Assembly: GCA_965205255.1 (NCBI GenBank)
Contig: OZ242051.1
Coordinates: forward strand, 372,001-436,000
DNA length: 64,000 bases
DNA from: G965205255 sp965205255
GTDB lineage: Bacteria > Pseudomonadota > Gammaproteobacteria > Pseudomonadales > Endozoicomonadaceae
Direction of reading: 5' to 3'
This document shows, in pieces, positions 10,203-18,585 of this stretch. Each line of letters begins with the position of its first letter. Within the stretch, counting starts at the first letter, position 1. The notes beneath the pieces were generated by a model. That model made no database searches. It saw nothing but the letters and a program-made list of their open reading frames with translations, and was not told the DNA's origin. The translations under genes were made by a program, and so were the position numbers.

Positions 10203-11678
10203 TTATAACCTGTACTCTTTTTCCAGTTTTTTTAGTGCCTTTTTAGAAAACCCACCTAAAATATCTACTGCATGACGAAGTCTTGCTCTTGAAATATCAG
10301 CTCCAAGTATTTCCATAGAATCAACTACCGACCAAGAGTTTGGTGTCCCAGCAACAGCTATAAATACAGGTGCCATTACATCGCCAATTTTAAACCCAAG
10401 AGTATTTGCTAACTGTTTAATATTATTAAAAATAGCATCGCTATTCCAACACTGTAATGATTCCATGGACCAAAGCACAAACTGAAGTACTTTTTTTACC
10501 GCATCTGCATCAAGATTTTTATGAGTGAAATCTTCTGGTTTGAGCGCTAACATACCTTCAAACATAAATGATGACATTGAAGCAAAGTCGCTCAATTTAT
10601 TAACACGAGATTTAACAAACGGTAAAAAACGTTGCAAATACTCTTTATTTAAAAGCCAGCCTTTTAACACTTCATAAAATTGTGCATTCGATAAGTCTTC
10701 TCGTATCCAACTACCATTAAGCCAAGAAAGTTTTTCTTGGTCAAACACCGGCCCCCCTAGCGAAACACGACTTATATCAAAAGATTGCTGCATCTCTTCA
10801 AGAGTGAATTTTTCTCTTTCATCTGGCATGGACCAACCCATTCTTCCCAGATAATTGACAACGGCTTCGGGCAGATAACCCATGTCTCTATAGTAAGTAA
10901 TACTGGTGGGATTTTTGCGTTTAGACAGTTTGCTTTTATCTGGATTTCGCAATAACGGCATATGACACAGCACAGGCATTTCCCAGCCAAAATATTCATA
11001 AAGCAACTGATGTTTTGGTGCAGAATTAATCCACTCTTCTCCACGAATTACATGCGTGATTTTCATCAAATGATCATCAACGACATTCGCAAGGTGGTAA
11101 GTGGGCATTCCATCAGCTTTGACCAGCACCTGCATATCTATTTGACTCCAGTTAATGTCAATCACTCCACGCAACATATCATTAACCTGACAAACACCTT
11201 CTGACGGCACTTTCATACGAAGCACATAAGGCTTATTATCTGCAATATTTTTATCAATATCCTCTTTGCTTAAATGCAAACAATGGCCGTCGTATCCTGG
11301 CATTTGCTTGTTAGCCATTTGTTCGGTGCGCACTTCATCAAGCCGCTCACTTGTACAAAAGCAATGAAAAGCATGACCTTTTTCCAGTAATATACCTGCA
11401 TGCTCATCATAAATGCTTCGTCGTTCACTCTGACGATAAGGACCATAGTTTCCACCAATGTCTGGGCCTTCATCCCAGTTAATCCCTAACCAGCGTAGTG
11501 AGTCCAGAATGGCCTGTTCTGATTCCGGGGTGCTGCGTACTTGGTCAGTATCTTCCACCCTTAGCAGAAACTTACCTCCCAAACTCTGCGCAAACATCTT
11601 ATTAAACAAAGCAATGTAGGCGGTTCCTACATGCGGATCACCAGTAGGTGACGGAGCAACTCTTGTACGTACAGTCAT
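10203..11678 (-). CDS. gltX: Glutamyl-tRNA synthetase
   Basis: A class I aminoacyl-tRNA synthetase of 491 residues that charges tRNA-Glu (cytosolic). The N-terminus TRVAPSPTGDPHVGTAYIAL contains the HIGH-type signature (PHVGTA, H16). 'LRVEDTDQVRSTPESEQAI' binds substrate. 'VIRGEEWINSAPKH' and the KMSKS-type loop 'SKLSKRKN' (about residues 246-250) are present. The C-terminal helical anticodon-binding part ends in 'KKALKKLEKEYRL'. Length fits the family. It is transcribed opposite to its neighbours, with a 265-base upstream gap that contains a fragment of the dispersed repeat. Confidence 0.97.
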   Translation of the reverse strand: MTVRTRVAPSPTGDPHVGTAYIALFNKMFAQSLGGKFLLRVEDTDQVRSTPESEQAILDSLRWLGINWDEGPDIGGNYGPYRQSERRSIYDEHAGILLEKGHAFHCFCTSERLDEVRTEQMANKQMPGYDGHCLHLSKEDIDKNIADNKPYVLRMKVPSEGVCQVNDMLRGVIDINWSQIDMQVLVKADGMPTYHLANVVDDHLMKITHVIRGEEWINSAPKHQLLYEYFGWEMPVLCHMPLLRNPDKSKLSKRKNPTSITYYRDMGYLPEAVVNYLGRMGWSMPDEREKFTLEEMQQSFDISRVSLGGPVFDQEKLSWLNGSWIREDLSNAQFYEVLKGWLLNKEYLQRFLPFVKSRVNKLSDFASMSSFMFEGMLALKPEDFTHKNLDADAVKKVLQFVLWSMESLQCWNSDAIFNNIKQLANTLGFKIGDVMAPVFIAVAGTPNSWSVVDSMEILGADISRARLRHAVDILGGFSKKALKKLEKEYRL

Positions 11679-11819
11679 GAAAAAATCATCTACAGTTCAG
11701 CAAAATAAAAATAATCTGTGCTAATTATACGTGGATATTCGAGAAAACGAAGATATAGGAAAAAAATAATATTAAAATCTTTACAATATTCAAGCTATTA
11801 CACTCTAATAACACCAAGC

Positions 11820-11860
11820 TGGTACCAAAAGATGTTTCTAACTACTTTTACGAGCATATT
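11820..11860 (+). repeat. End fragment of the MITE-like dispersed repeat
   Basis: The stretch beginning GGTACCAAAAGATGTTTCTA matches the terminal inverted repeat plus the adjacent 'ACGAGCAT' core of the element described at 14141-14299 and 21823-21966. Only one end is present, so it looks like a solo or decayed copy. It lies between gltX and the ycgN-like gene. Confidence 0.5.
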
Positions 11861-11943
11861 TATTTACTTGGCTCCGCCTGCTCCACACCTTTAATAAAAA
11901 CATTTGCTATGATAACCTATGCACTGTAATTTTGTGGCGGTAA

Positions 11944-12399
11944 ATGCTTTTGTCTGATCAGCCTTTCTGGGAAAAAAAAACACTTGCTACTCTTACCAAA
12001 CAAGAGTGGGAATCTTTGTGCGATGGCTGTGGGAAGTGTTGCCTCATTAAACTTGAAGATATTGATGACGGGGAAGTTTATTATACAAGCGTGGCATGCC
12101 AGTATCTGAACACATCAACCTGTCGCTGTACAGTTTACCCGCAACGGTTTAAAAAAGTACCGGCATGCACCAGTATCACTATTGATAATATTCACCAGCT
12201 CAACTTCCTTCCTGAAACCTGTGCTTACCGAAGAGTTGCAGAAAACAAACCACTACCAAACTGGCATCCATTGCTCTGTAACAACACCACTTCTATGCAT
12301 AAAGCCAATGCCTCAGTAAAAAATAAAGCCATCTCAGAAAACAAAGTTTCATCCGATAATCTGGAAGACTATATTATCGACTGCATAGTCATTGATTAA
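11944..12399 (+). CDS. YcgN-like UPF0260 family protein (CxxCxxCC metal-binding type)
   Basis: A 151-residue protein matching the YcgN/UPF0260 family. The N-terminal 'FWEKKTLATLTKQEWESLCD' leads into the cysteine cluster C26-x2-C29-x2-C32-C33, followed by 'CQYLNTSTCRCTVYPQR' and 'LPETCAYR'. These cysteines are typical of YkgJ-like domains that bind zinc or an Fe-S cluster; the cellular function is unknown. Residues after about 105 (Lys/Asn/Ser-rich, 'NKAISENKVSSDNLEDYIID') correspond to the usual acidic tail with an insertion. The ATG at 11944 gives a family-like N-terminus. Confidence 0.85.
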   Translation: MLLSDQPFWEKKTLATLTKQEWESLCDGCGKCCLIKLEDIDDGEVYYTSVACQYLNTSTCRCTVYPQRFKKVPACTSITIDNIHQLNFLPETCAYRRVAENKPLPNWHPLLCNNTTSMHKANASVKNKAISENKVSSDNLEDYIIDCIVID

Positions 12400-12518
12400 T
12401 AACACTATTTTCATCGAAAATGAAAAATCAAGAACCTAGCGCCAACATTTACGTGCTAATACTTAATTTTATGCCATACTTGCTCGTCTTTAATAAGCAA
12501 AACAATGGGCATTAAGCT

Positions 12519-14072
12519 GTGAAGTATTTGAGTAAGTGGATGAGGATGCGGATGCGTATTTTACTCGTTGCATCTGTTTTTTTTTCATTAGCCACACACG
12601 CCAATGATGGCCTTATTTTATCTTTTTATATCACCAATGATGGTATTATATCTACAATAGGGCGTCAGAATGCAGGCTATCCCTTATTATCAGATGCAGT
12701 GTACACCAGCACTGATTTCTCTCTCATTGGTGATCCACCAACCATTATCTATAACGACTCCCCTTTAAAGTTTTTTCATGCATTCATGGAAAGATTTGGC
12801 CCAAAACTTGAACAAATCATAACTCAAGAACAACTGACGGACCTGCCATTAAAAATTTACGTAGCTTCTGCTGGAGCTGATAAAGCAAAAAAATCTGCAA
12901 CTCCGACCATTGAAAGCCAGCCATATTACGCTGATTTTTACGGGGAAAAATCAAGAAGCTGTTATAAAGCAAGCAACAAACAAGAATTTTTTGCGTGCAT
13001 GTTCGCATTAGATATAGAACCATGGATTCATAAGAAAGCAGAGGTGTTTATTGAACAAGACTCTTATTTAATGGCAACCATGGCGACTCAACGACTTAAA
13101 AAAACAAGTCATAATGAAGATGTTGTTATGGTTCACACCACCACTTACAGTAAACCCTATTATCTTTCTGGCAACACTTTTGAACCTGACATTACTAGTA
13201 GAAGTTCACCTCAGGATGGTGGGAAGTTAGGTGGATCATTTCAAACAGGTGCAAATCTCAACACCGAATTTTTTCAGCCACTAACGCAAAAGAAGGACTT
13301 TGCCGAGCTCACAAAAAAATTTAAATCCGATCTTGAACTGAAAAAAAACAAAAAACTTGACGAAGAAATAACTGTTTCTGATGAACGATTTGAAATAGCG
13401 TTAAAAAAACAAACCGATAGCGATCTGATTTGCGTTCTTTATCTCGACCCCTTTCTGCATAAAGCATGTTATAGAAAAACATCAGAAGACCCTATTGGTT
13501 TTCATGGCGCTTCACGAATGATTTACCGCTTATCAAATCAGTGGTTAGGTTGTAATTTTTTTGGTGACAAGGTACGTGAAGTAGCCGAAGGTCTTTTACC
13601 GACAAGCATTCCCTCAATTGACAGTGGTTGGAAAATAGATGTTGACAAGGCAAAGTACGATGCTATTGCGCTGATGAAACAAAGCAACGAATCACTGACA
13701 GATATTATTATTACATTCCTGTATACCCAATACAAAATGGATGAAAATACCAGCGTTGATAAATTCCCCCGTTTAATACTGGTTGGCGAAAAAATAAATA
13801 CTTTTGAGTTCCTAGCTTTGCACCATTTTACCACAATAAGTGACAATCTCTTAAAAATACTTAATGACGAAAACCATCAGCAGAAGCTTTTCGAACTTTT
13901 ACAAAAAAATCAGATAGTTATAGAAGATATTAACTGTTTCAAAAAATGGTTGGTAAAACACGCAAAACCAGTCATCAGGGATATGCTGTGGATACCGTCG
14001 CAAGAGTTTACAAATTATATGCATACATCAGCACAATCCAGAACTGAAAAGGTAACTCAATCAATCGAATGA
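12519..14072 (+). CDS. Secreted protein of unknown function, paralog of the gene at 14475
   Basis: Up to 517 residues, with a signal peptide (hydrophobic ILLVASVFFSLATHA, cleavage before NDG). The frame opens with GTG at 12519; ATG codons at 12540, 12546 and 12552 are alternative starts, and no strong ribosome site decides between them. It is a paralog of the next gene. Both have a first strand 'lilsfYITndgiistIGr', a Cys pair spaced as C-Y-x-x-x-N-x-x-E-F-F-x-C-M-F, a segment 'EVFIEQDSYLMATMATQRL', 'FPRLILVGEKINTFEFL', and a C-terminal 'IPSQEFTNYMHTSAQSR'. The layout faintly recalls GDA1/CD39 apyrases ('isgeEEGl.aw..NYL'), but the phosphate-binding glycines are not seen, so no enzyme activity is assigned. 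Likely periplasmic or exported. Confidence 0.75.
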   Translation: MKYLSKWMRMRMRILLVASVFFSLATHANDGLILSFYITNDGIISTIGRQNAGYPLLSDAVYTSTDFSLIGDPPTIIYNDSPLKFFHAFMERFGPKLEQIITQEQLTDLPLKIYVASAGADKAKKSATPTIESQPYYADFYGEKSRSCYKASNKQEFFACMFALDIEPWIHKKAEVFIEQDSYLMATMATQRLKKTSHNEDVVMVHTTTYSKPYYLSGNTFEPDITSRSSPQDGGKLGGSFQTGANLNTEFFQPLTQKKDFAELTKKFKSDLELKKNKKLDEEITVSDERFEIALKKQTDSDLICVLYLDPFLHKACYRKTSEDPIGFHGASRMIYRLSNQWLGCNFFGDKVREVAEGLLPTSIPSIDSGWKIDVDKAKYDAIALMKQSNESLTDIIITFLYTQYKMDENTSVDKFPRLILVGEKINTFEFLALHHFTTISDNLLKILNDENHQQKLFELLQKNQIVIEDINCFKKWLVKHAKPVIRDMLWIPSQEFTNYMHTSAQSRTEKVTQSIE

Positions 14073-14140
14073 TATTAAAACCTGTTTGTTTATTATTACG
14101 GACATCCAGTATAACAACCAAAATGGTGAGTAATTAATAA

Positions 14141-14299
14141 TACAAAAACTTGTTTCTAACTACGATTATGAGCATGCTTCTATAGCCTGCTATTAAAGAC
14201 GAAGTGACGAGTAGGTCTGTTATTATTGCGAGGAGTTTCAACGCATAGTAGCAAGATCAAAATAGTAGTTCAATAGGAAGTTAGAAGCAGGTTTTAGTT
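14141..14299 (+). repeat. MITE-like dispersed element, copy A
   Basis: An element of about 159 bases with imperfect terminal inverted repeats: the left end is TACAAAAACTTGTTTCTAAC and the right end, read in reverse complement, contains ACTAAAACCTGCTTCTAAC. The interior has 'TTATGAGCATGCTTCTATAG' and 'ATTGCGAGGAGTTTCAACGC'. A second copy lies in opposite orientation at 21823-21966, with the same ends and interior. It is too short to code for a transposase. It sits in the 400-base gap between two paralogous secreted-protein genes. Confidence 0.75.
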
Positions 14300-14474
14300 T
14301 AAGTATTTTAAAAGGGTTTAATACATAAAAAGAGTCACAGGTAGGGTTTGGTAACTTTATTTTTTATAAAAATAAAATTTTAGCAAGACTTATCATGTAT
14401 TACAAAGCTTGCTCCTGCTTAGTGAACAAGCACTACGTATTCTATTTTTGTGTCTTAAGTTACAGGAAAAAGCC

Positions 14475-16250
14475 ATGAAATATTTTTATGTCACTTTAAA
14501 GCTCTTTATTATATTGTTGATATGCCATACAACGCTCGTTTTTTCCGGTGAAAATGATCCAAACAAACAACCTTCAAAAGAAACTGAATTTAAAGCCACC
14601 GCTGAAAGCAAAGAGTCTCAAACCGCAGGTAAAACACCAGAAAAAAAAGCGGAAAGTGTTATTGCATTGTATATCACAAAAAGCAGCATGCACATGACCA
14701 TCGGCCATAGCAAAGAAACCAGCTCTGAACTTATCCTTTCTGTTAATAATGCTGATGAACCCGAAATAATGCTTCAATCTCCTGCGTTCAATGGTTCGGC
14801 AGGTGCATTCAGAGTATTTGATTATATGCTTAAAACGTGGGAAGGACGAATAAAACAAGTATTCAGCCAAGAAAAGTTCACACAGACTCCCGTGTTGTTT
14901 TATATTGCAGCACCTGATATAGAAGGACTTAATGGAGCAAACTCTATTTCATTACCTGATGATGAAGACATAAAGCAGTTTATTAAAGGAAAATATGAGG
15001 TTTGTCGTAGTAAAAACAATCGCAGTGAGTTTTTTGGTTGCATGTTTAAACATCGAATAATGGATATTCTCCCCGAAAAGACTGATATTAAAGAGGTAAT
15101 AGAAGAAGATGGAATTCTGATGGCTGCCATATCACATAACTACCTTCAAAAGCAGCTTCCAAGCGACAGTATCCACATTCTACCTAATATTTTAATGGTG
15201 CATATAAGCTCTCGCGCCACCCCCTACCTCGTTATTGATGGTAAAAGAGAAAAACGCACCAGAATACTTCCTCAGGAAAAAGAAGAAAAAGGCGGATTAA
15301 AAGAACTCGGATTACTTTTCTCCCAACAGCTTCTTAATCGCATTGAACCGGCAAACCGTGAAGATTCAAACATAATTTCTCAATCAATACAAAAAGAGGG
15401 GACAGACCTGGAAAAAGCTATTTATAGCGACAAAAATATGCAACTTGCATCCTTACCTACACACACCCGGGCTTCTAAAAAACCTACAGATAGAGGTCTA
15501 AAAGAAGACCTTTTTTTTATGTCATTATTAAACAACAGCTCACCCAATACCAAAGAAATATTGGGTAATAAAGTAGCTGCACTTGCCAGAAGCAATGGCC
15601 GTTATCAAGGATTATGTCAAACTGTCTCAACCTGTAAATATGACTGCCGTATAGCACATGAGCAATCACTGAGACTTGTAGAAAAAATGCACTTGTCATT
15701 ACTGGATACCATAGTTACATTTATTTACTGGCTGTCACAAGAAAGAGAAAATCCGAAAGTGCTGGAAACTTTTTATGGTACCCTGCCGCCAGTTGTTGTA
15801 TTAATAGGCGAACACGCAGATTTAATTGAACAATGCTTATTAACTGGCCAGAAGCCATTATCATATTTATTTTTGGAAGTAATACAATCAAACGAGTATA
15901 TTAATCAGTTGTGGCAGACACTTGAATCTAAAAATTTTATCTCCCATGATGGGTATGCCGGTTTTCTCCATGCCATTAATAATATGATGCTTCCTGCAAT
16001 TAATAATACGCTGTTGCTTTCAAGCCATGACTTCATGCACTTTATTCATCAAGGTGCCCTGGTTCGGTTAAATGCGAGGGAGCTAATAAAAAAACCGAAT
16101 TTATATACACAGAACAAAGATGTACCCCCTACTCCTTTACCGATGGAGGCTGAAGCAACAAATTATTTCAGCTCTCAACCTCAAGGTTCACGAAAGCGTT
16201 CCTTATCGCCGGAGGGAGAACGCCCCCTAAAATTACATAAGAAAGAGTGA
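14475..16250 (+). CDS. Secreted protein of unknown function with basic C-terminus, paralog of the gene at 12519
   Basis: From the ATG at 14475 (preceded by AGGAAAA) the protein has 591 residues and a signal peptide (LFIILLICHTTLVFS). The frame is open further upstream to 14409, but the ribosome site favours 14475. A Lys/Glu/Thr-rich linker precedes 'VIALYITKSSMHMTIGHS'. It shares with its neighbour the Cys pair in 'CRSKNNRSEFFGCMF', the segment 'VIEEDGILMAAISHNYLQ', 'LPPVVVLIGEHADLIE' and 'LLSSHDFMHFIHQGALVR'. The last 20 residues are strongly basic (RKRSLSPEGERPLKLHKKE). Tandem duplication followed by divergence is the simplest origin. Function is unknown; an ASKHA/apyrase-like fold is only a guess. 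Confidence 0.8.
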   Translation: MKYFYVTLKLFIILLICHTTLVFSGENDPNKQPSKETEFKATAESKESQTAGKTPEKKAESVIALYITKSSMHMTIGHSKETSSELILSVNNADEPEIMLQSPAFNGSAGAFRVFDYMLKTWEGRIKQVFSQEKFTQTPVLFYIAAPDIEGLNGANSISLPDDEDIKQFIKGKYEVCRSKNNRSEFFGCMFKHRIMDILPEKTDIKEVIEEDGILMAAISHNYLQKQLPSDSIHILPNILMVHISSRATPYLVIDGKREKRTRILPQEKEEKGGLKELGLLFSQQLLNRIEPANREDSNIISQSIQKEGTDLEKAIYSDKNMQLASLPTHTRASKKPTDRGLKEDLFFMSLLNNSSPNTKEILGNKVAALARSNGRYQGLCQTVSTCKYDCRIAHEQSLRLVEKMHLSLLDTIVTFIYWLSQERENPKVLETFYGTLPPVVVLIGEHADLIEQCLLTGQKPLSYLFLEVIQSNEYINQLWQTLESKNFISHDGYAGFLHAINNMMLPAINNTLLLSSHDFMHFIHQGALVRLNARELIKKPNLYTQNKDVPPTPLPMEAEATNYFSSQPQGSRKRSLSPEGERPLKLHKKE

Positions 16251-16294
16251 CTAGAGACTCTTTTAGTAAAAAAGTTATAAGACCTGGCTACAAA

Positions 16295-17350
16295 TTAACC
16301 TGCCTTTTTCAATAAGCGATACGCCACAAGAAAACAAATAATAACTGGTAGCGACACTGCAAGCAATGGCGGAAAATTAAAGACAATACTGGCAGGTCCC
16401 ATCAGGTTTTGAAATAACATAAATAATACACCAACGACTACACCTGCAAAAAGGCGGTAACCCATTGTAACAGAACGCAAGGGCCCAAAAATAAACGACA
16501 CCCCAATTAGCAACAGTGAGATAATAGCTAACGGGGACAGCAATTTATCATAAAAGGCCAGCTCATAAAGCCTTGTATCAAGCTGCTGTTTCTTCATGTA
16601 ATGAATGTATTCATATAAGCTTTGTATTGATAAATTCTGTGGAGGTGTTATCGCCATTTTAAGTAACGTACTGTCAAGATGAACATCCCATGGCTGAACT
16701 GCTTTATAACTTTTTTTCATGTTATCCGCTCGATAATCAATTATTGTTACATTAATCAGCTGCCAGTTACTACCTTTTTTGATAGCGTTTTGCGCATGCA
16801 GGGTTTGCTGTAGTCTGTGATGACCATTAAATACCAGCACATCAACTTTTCTCAATCTGTTTTCCCTGACGTTACCTATATGAATATAACTATTGCCTTC
16901 ACGCCACCAAAAACCTTCATCGGAAAAGTCTCCTTTCACAGATCTTTCAATGGTACGAGTTTCATCTGCGTTTGTTTGCAATGCAGGCACTACATATTCA
17001 CCCAACAACATACCAAAAATAATAAGCACTAATACCGGTTTAACGGCCGCCCAAGAAATACGAAATAAAGACATGCCTGAAACTCTCATTACCACCAGCT
17101 CGCTATGGCTGGCAAGTGATCCCAAACCAATGAGACAACCCAACAAAACTGATACCGGAAGAACCTGCAAGGCCATATTTGGCATACTATAAACAATATA
17201 AAAAACAGCCTGAAAAAATTGATAGCCTGCACGCAACGAGCCCAGCTCGGCAAGAAAGGTAAAGAGACTATTTAGCATTACTAGGACAAATAAAACTACC
17301 ACTATCGCCCAAAACACATGTTTGGCGATATATTTATCCATTTGTATCAT
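16295..17350 (-). CDS. lptG: LPS export ABC transporter permease LptG
   Basis: An inner-membrane permease subunit of the LptB2FG complex, which extracts lipopolysaccharide and passes it to LptC/LptA. 351 residues (usual about 350-360), with three N-terminal transmembrane helices, a periplasmic beta-jellyroll region (about 130-265) and three C-terminal helices. Typical motifs are 'MDKYIAKHVFWAIVVVLFVL', 'ELVVMRVSGMSLFRI' (coupling helix region) and 'GFWWREGNSYIHIGNV'. The ATG at 17350 overlaps the lptF stop by four bases (ATGA), but GGAGG lies only two bases before it. The in-frame ATG at 17341 (MDKYIAKH) has better spacing and may be the real start. It forms an operon with lptF. Confidence 0.95.
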   Translation of the reverse strand: MIQMDKYIAKHVFWAIVVVLFVLVMLNSLFTFLAELGSLRAGYQFFQAVFYIVYSMPNMALQVLPVSVLLGCLIGLGSLASHSELVVMRVSGMSLFRISWAAVKPVLVLIIFGMLLGEYVVPALQTNADETRTIERSVKGDFSDEGFWWREGNSYIHIGNVRENRLRKVDVLVFNGHHRLQQTLHAQNAIKKGSNWQLINVTIIDYRADNMKKSYKAVQPWDVHLDSTLLKMAITPPQNLSIQSLYEYIHYMKKQQLDTRLYELAFYDKLLSPLAIISLLLIGVSFIFGPLRSVTMGYRLFAGVVVGVLFMLFQNLMGPASIVFNFPPLLAVSLPVIICFLVAYRLLKKAG

Positions 17351-18471
17351 ATCCTCCCCCTTCGACTGATGAACTGTTTTATTCGTCTCCAGTTAAACAA
17401 AAAAACACCCAAACAGGCAAACAATACATTAATGCCATACAGTCCAGGGTATTGATTTACGTGCCCATGCTTGAGCGATCCCTGCATAGACATCAATAAC
17501 GAAAGATAAACCAGATAAATAAGCAAACTTGGTAACAGTTTAAAAAACCTTCCCTGACGTGGATTAACCCTTGAAAGTGGAATTGCCAATAACACCACAA
17601 CAGGTACAATAAATATCAGAGATAAACGCCACTGCCACTCAGCTGCCGCTCGCAGTGTATTTTCAGAAAACAGCTGACCAATGGACAAAGCTTCTTCATC
17701 AGTCAATGGAGCTATGGGATTGTTTTTAACAAAGGTACCATACTGCTCATACTGAGTAACTCTTCCTCCAGTCTTTCCGGGAGTTAAATCATAGCGATAA
17801 CCATTTTCAAGCACGATGAACCGCCGATTATCTTTAACCTCAACCTGCCCTTTTTCAGCTGAAAAAAACACCAATGCGTTTTCACTACCTTTCTTGTTTT
17901 TCTGAATTACAAAAACATTATGCATATGTTGCTTATTGTGAGTCAGTTTTTCAACAAAATAAGTTGCATTACCAGTTTTCTCAAGCTTACCCGCCTGCAC
18001 CATATCCAATGCAGTAAGACTATTTTGAAAGTTAAAGATTTGCTCCGTTTTTTTCATACCAAAAGGTGAAAGCCAAAGGCTCAGAACAGAGGTAAACATA
18101 AGCACAACAAAGCCTGCACCAGCTGTGTGTTTTAGCAAGCGCAAGGGTGTCATACCACAGCCTTCCAGAATAACCATCTCATTTTCAGCATACATTCGTC
18201 CATACACCGTCAAAATGGATAAAAAAAAGGCCAGAGGAAAAATAATTTGCAAAAAGCTCGGAATCCTGTAAAGAATAATAAAGAACAGGTAACCTATTTC
18301 AAGGTTACCCAAAGCCGCCTGATTTAAATACTCCACAAACCGCCCGCTCAATAATACAACTAGCAAAATGCCACTAATGGCCAACCATACAGAAAGCAAT
18401 TGACGGGTTAGATAACGAGATATAATCAAAACAATTTTCCTGTATTCGTATTGTATTTGGTTTGTATTCAC
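17347..18471 (-). CDS. lptF: LPS export ABC transporter permease LptF
   Basis: The partner permease of LptG in the LPS exporter. 374 residues from a GTG at 18471, or 361 from a TTG at 18429, which has AGGA eight bases upstream and gives the family-like start 'LIISRYLTRQLLSVW'. I consider the TTG start at least as likely. Features are six transmembrane helices, 'GRMYAENEMVILEGCGMTPLRLL' (coupling helix), 'MKKTEQIFNFQN' and a periplasmic domain with 'FFSAEKGQVEVKDNRRFIVLENGYRY'. It is divergent from pepA across a 114-base shared promoter region, an arrangement conserved in gammaproteobacteria. Confidence 0.95.
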   Translation of the reverse strand: MNTNQIQYEYRKIVLIISRYLTRQLLSVWLAISGILLVVLLSGRFVEYLNQAALGNLEIGYLFFIILYRIPSFLQIIFPLAFFLSILTVYGRMYAENEMVILEGCGMTPLRLLKHTAGAGFVVLMFTSVLSLWLSPFGMKKTEQIFNFQNSLTALDMVQAGKLEKTGNATYFVEKLTHNKQHMHNVFVIQKNKKGSENALVFFSAEKGQVEVKDNRRFIVLENGYRYDLTPGKTGGRVTQYEQYGTFVKNNPIAPLTDEEALSIGQLFSENTLRAAAEWQWRLSLIFIVPVVVLLAIPLSRVNPRQGRFFKLLPSLLIYLVYLSLLMSMQGSLKHGHVNQYPGLYGINVLFACLGVFLFNWRRIKQFISRRGRI

Positions 18472-18585
18472 AAGCCAATTTGGCGTAGACTGAACATTTA
18501 GTTTCAGGATCTATTTTTGGCACCCGAGTGCGTTATAAGATGATCGTATTATTACTTAAACCAAACAAATTGTCTTGGAGTAAAT

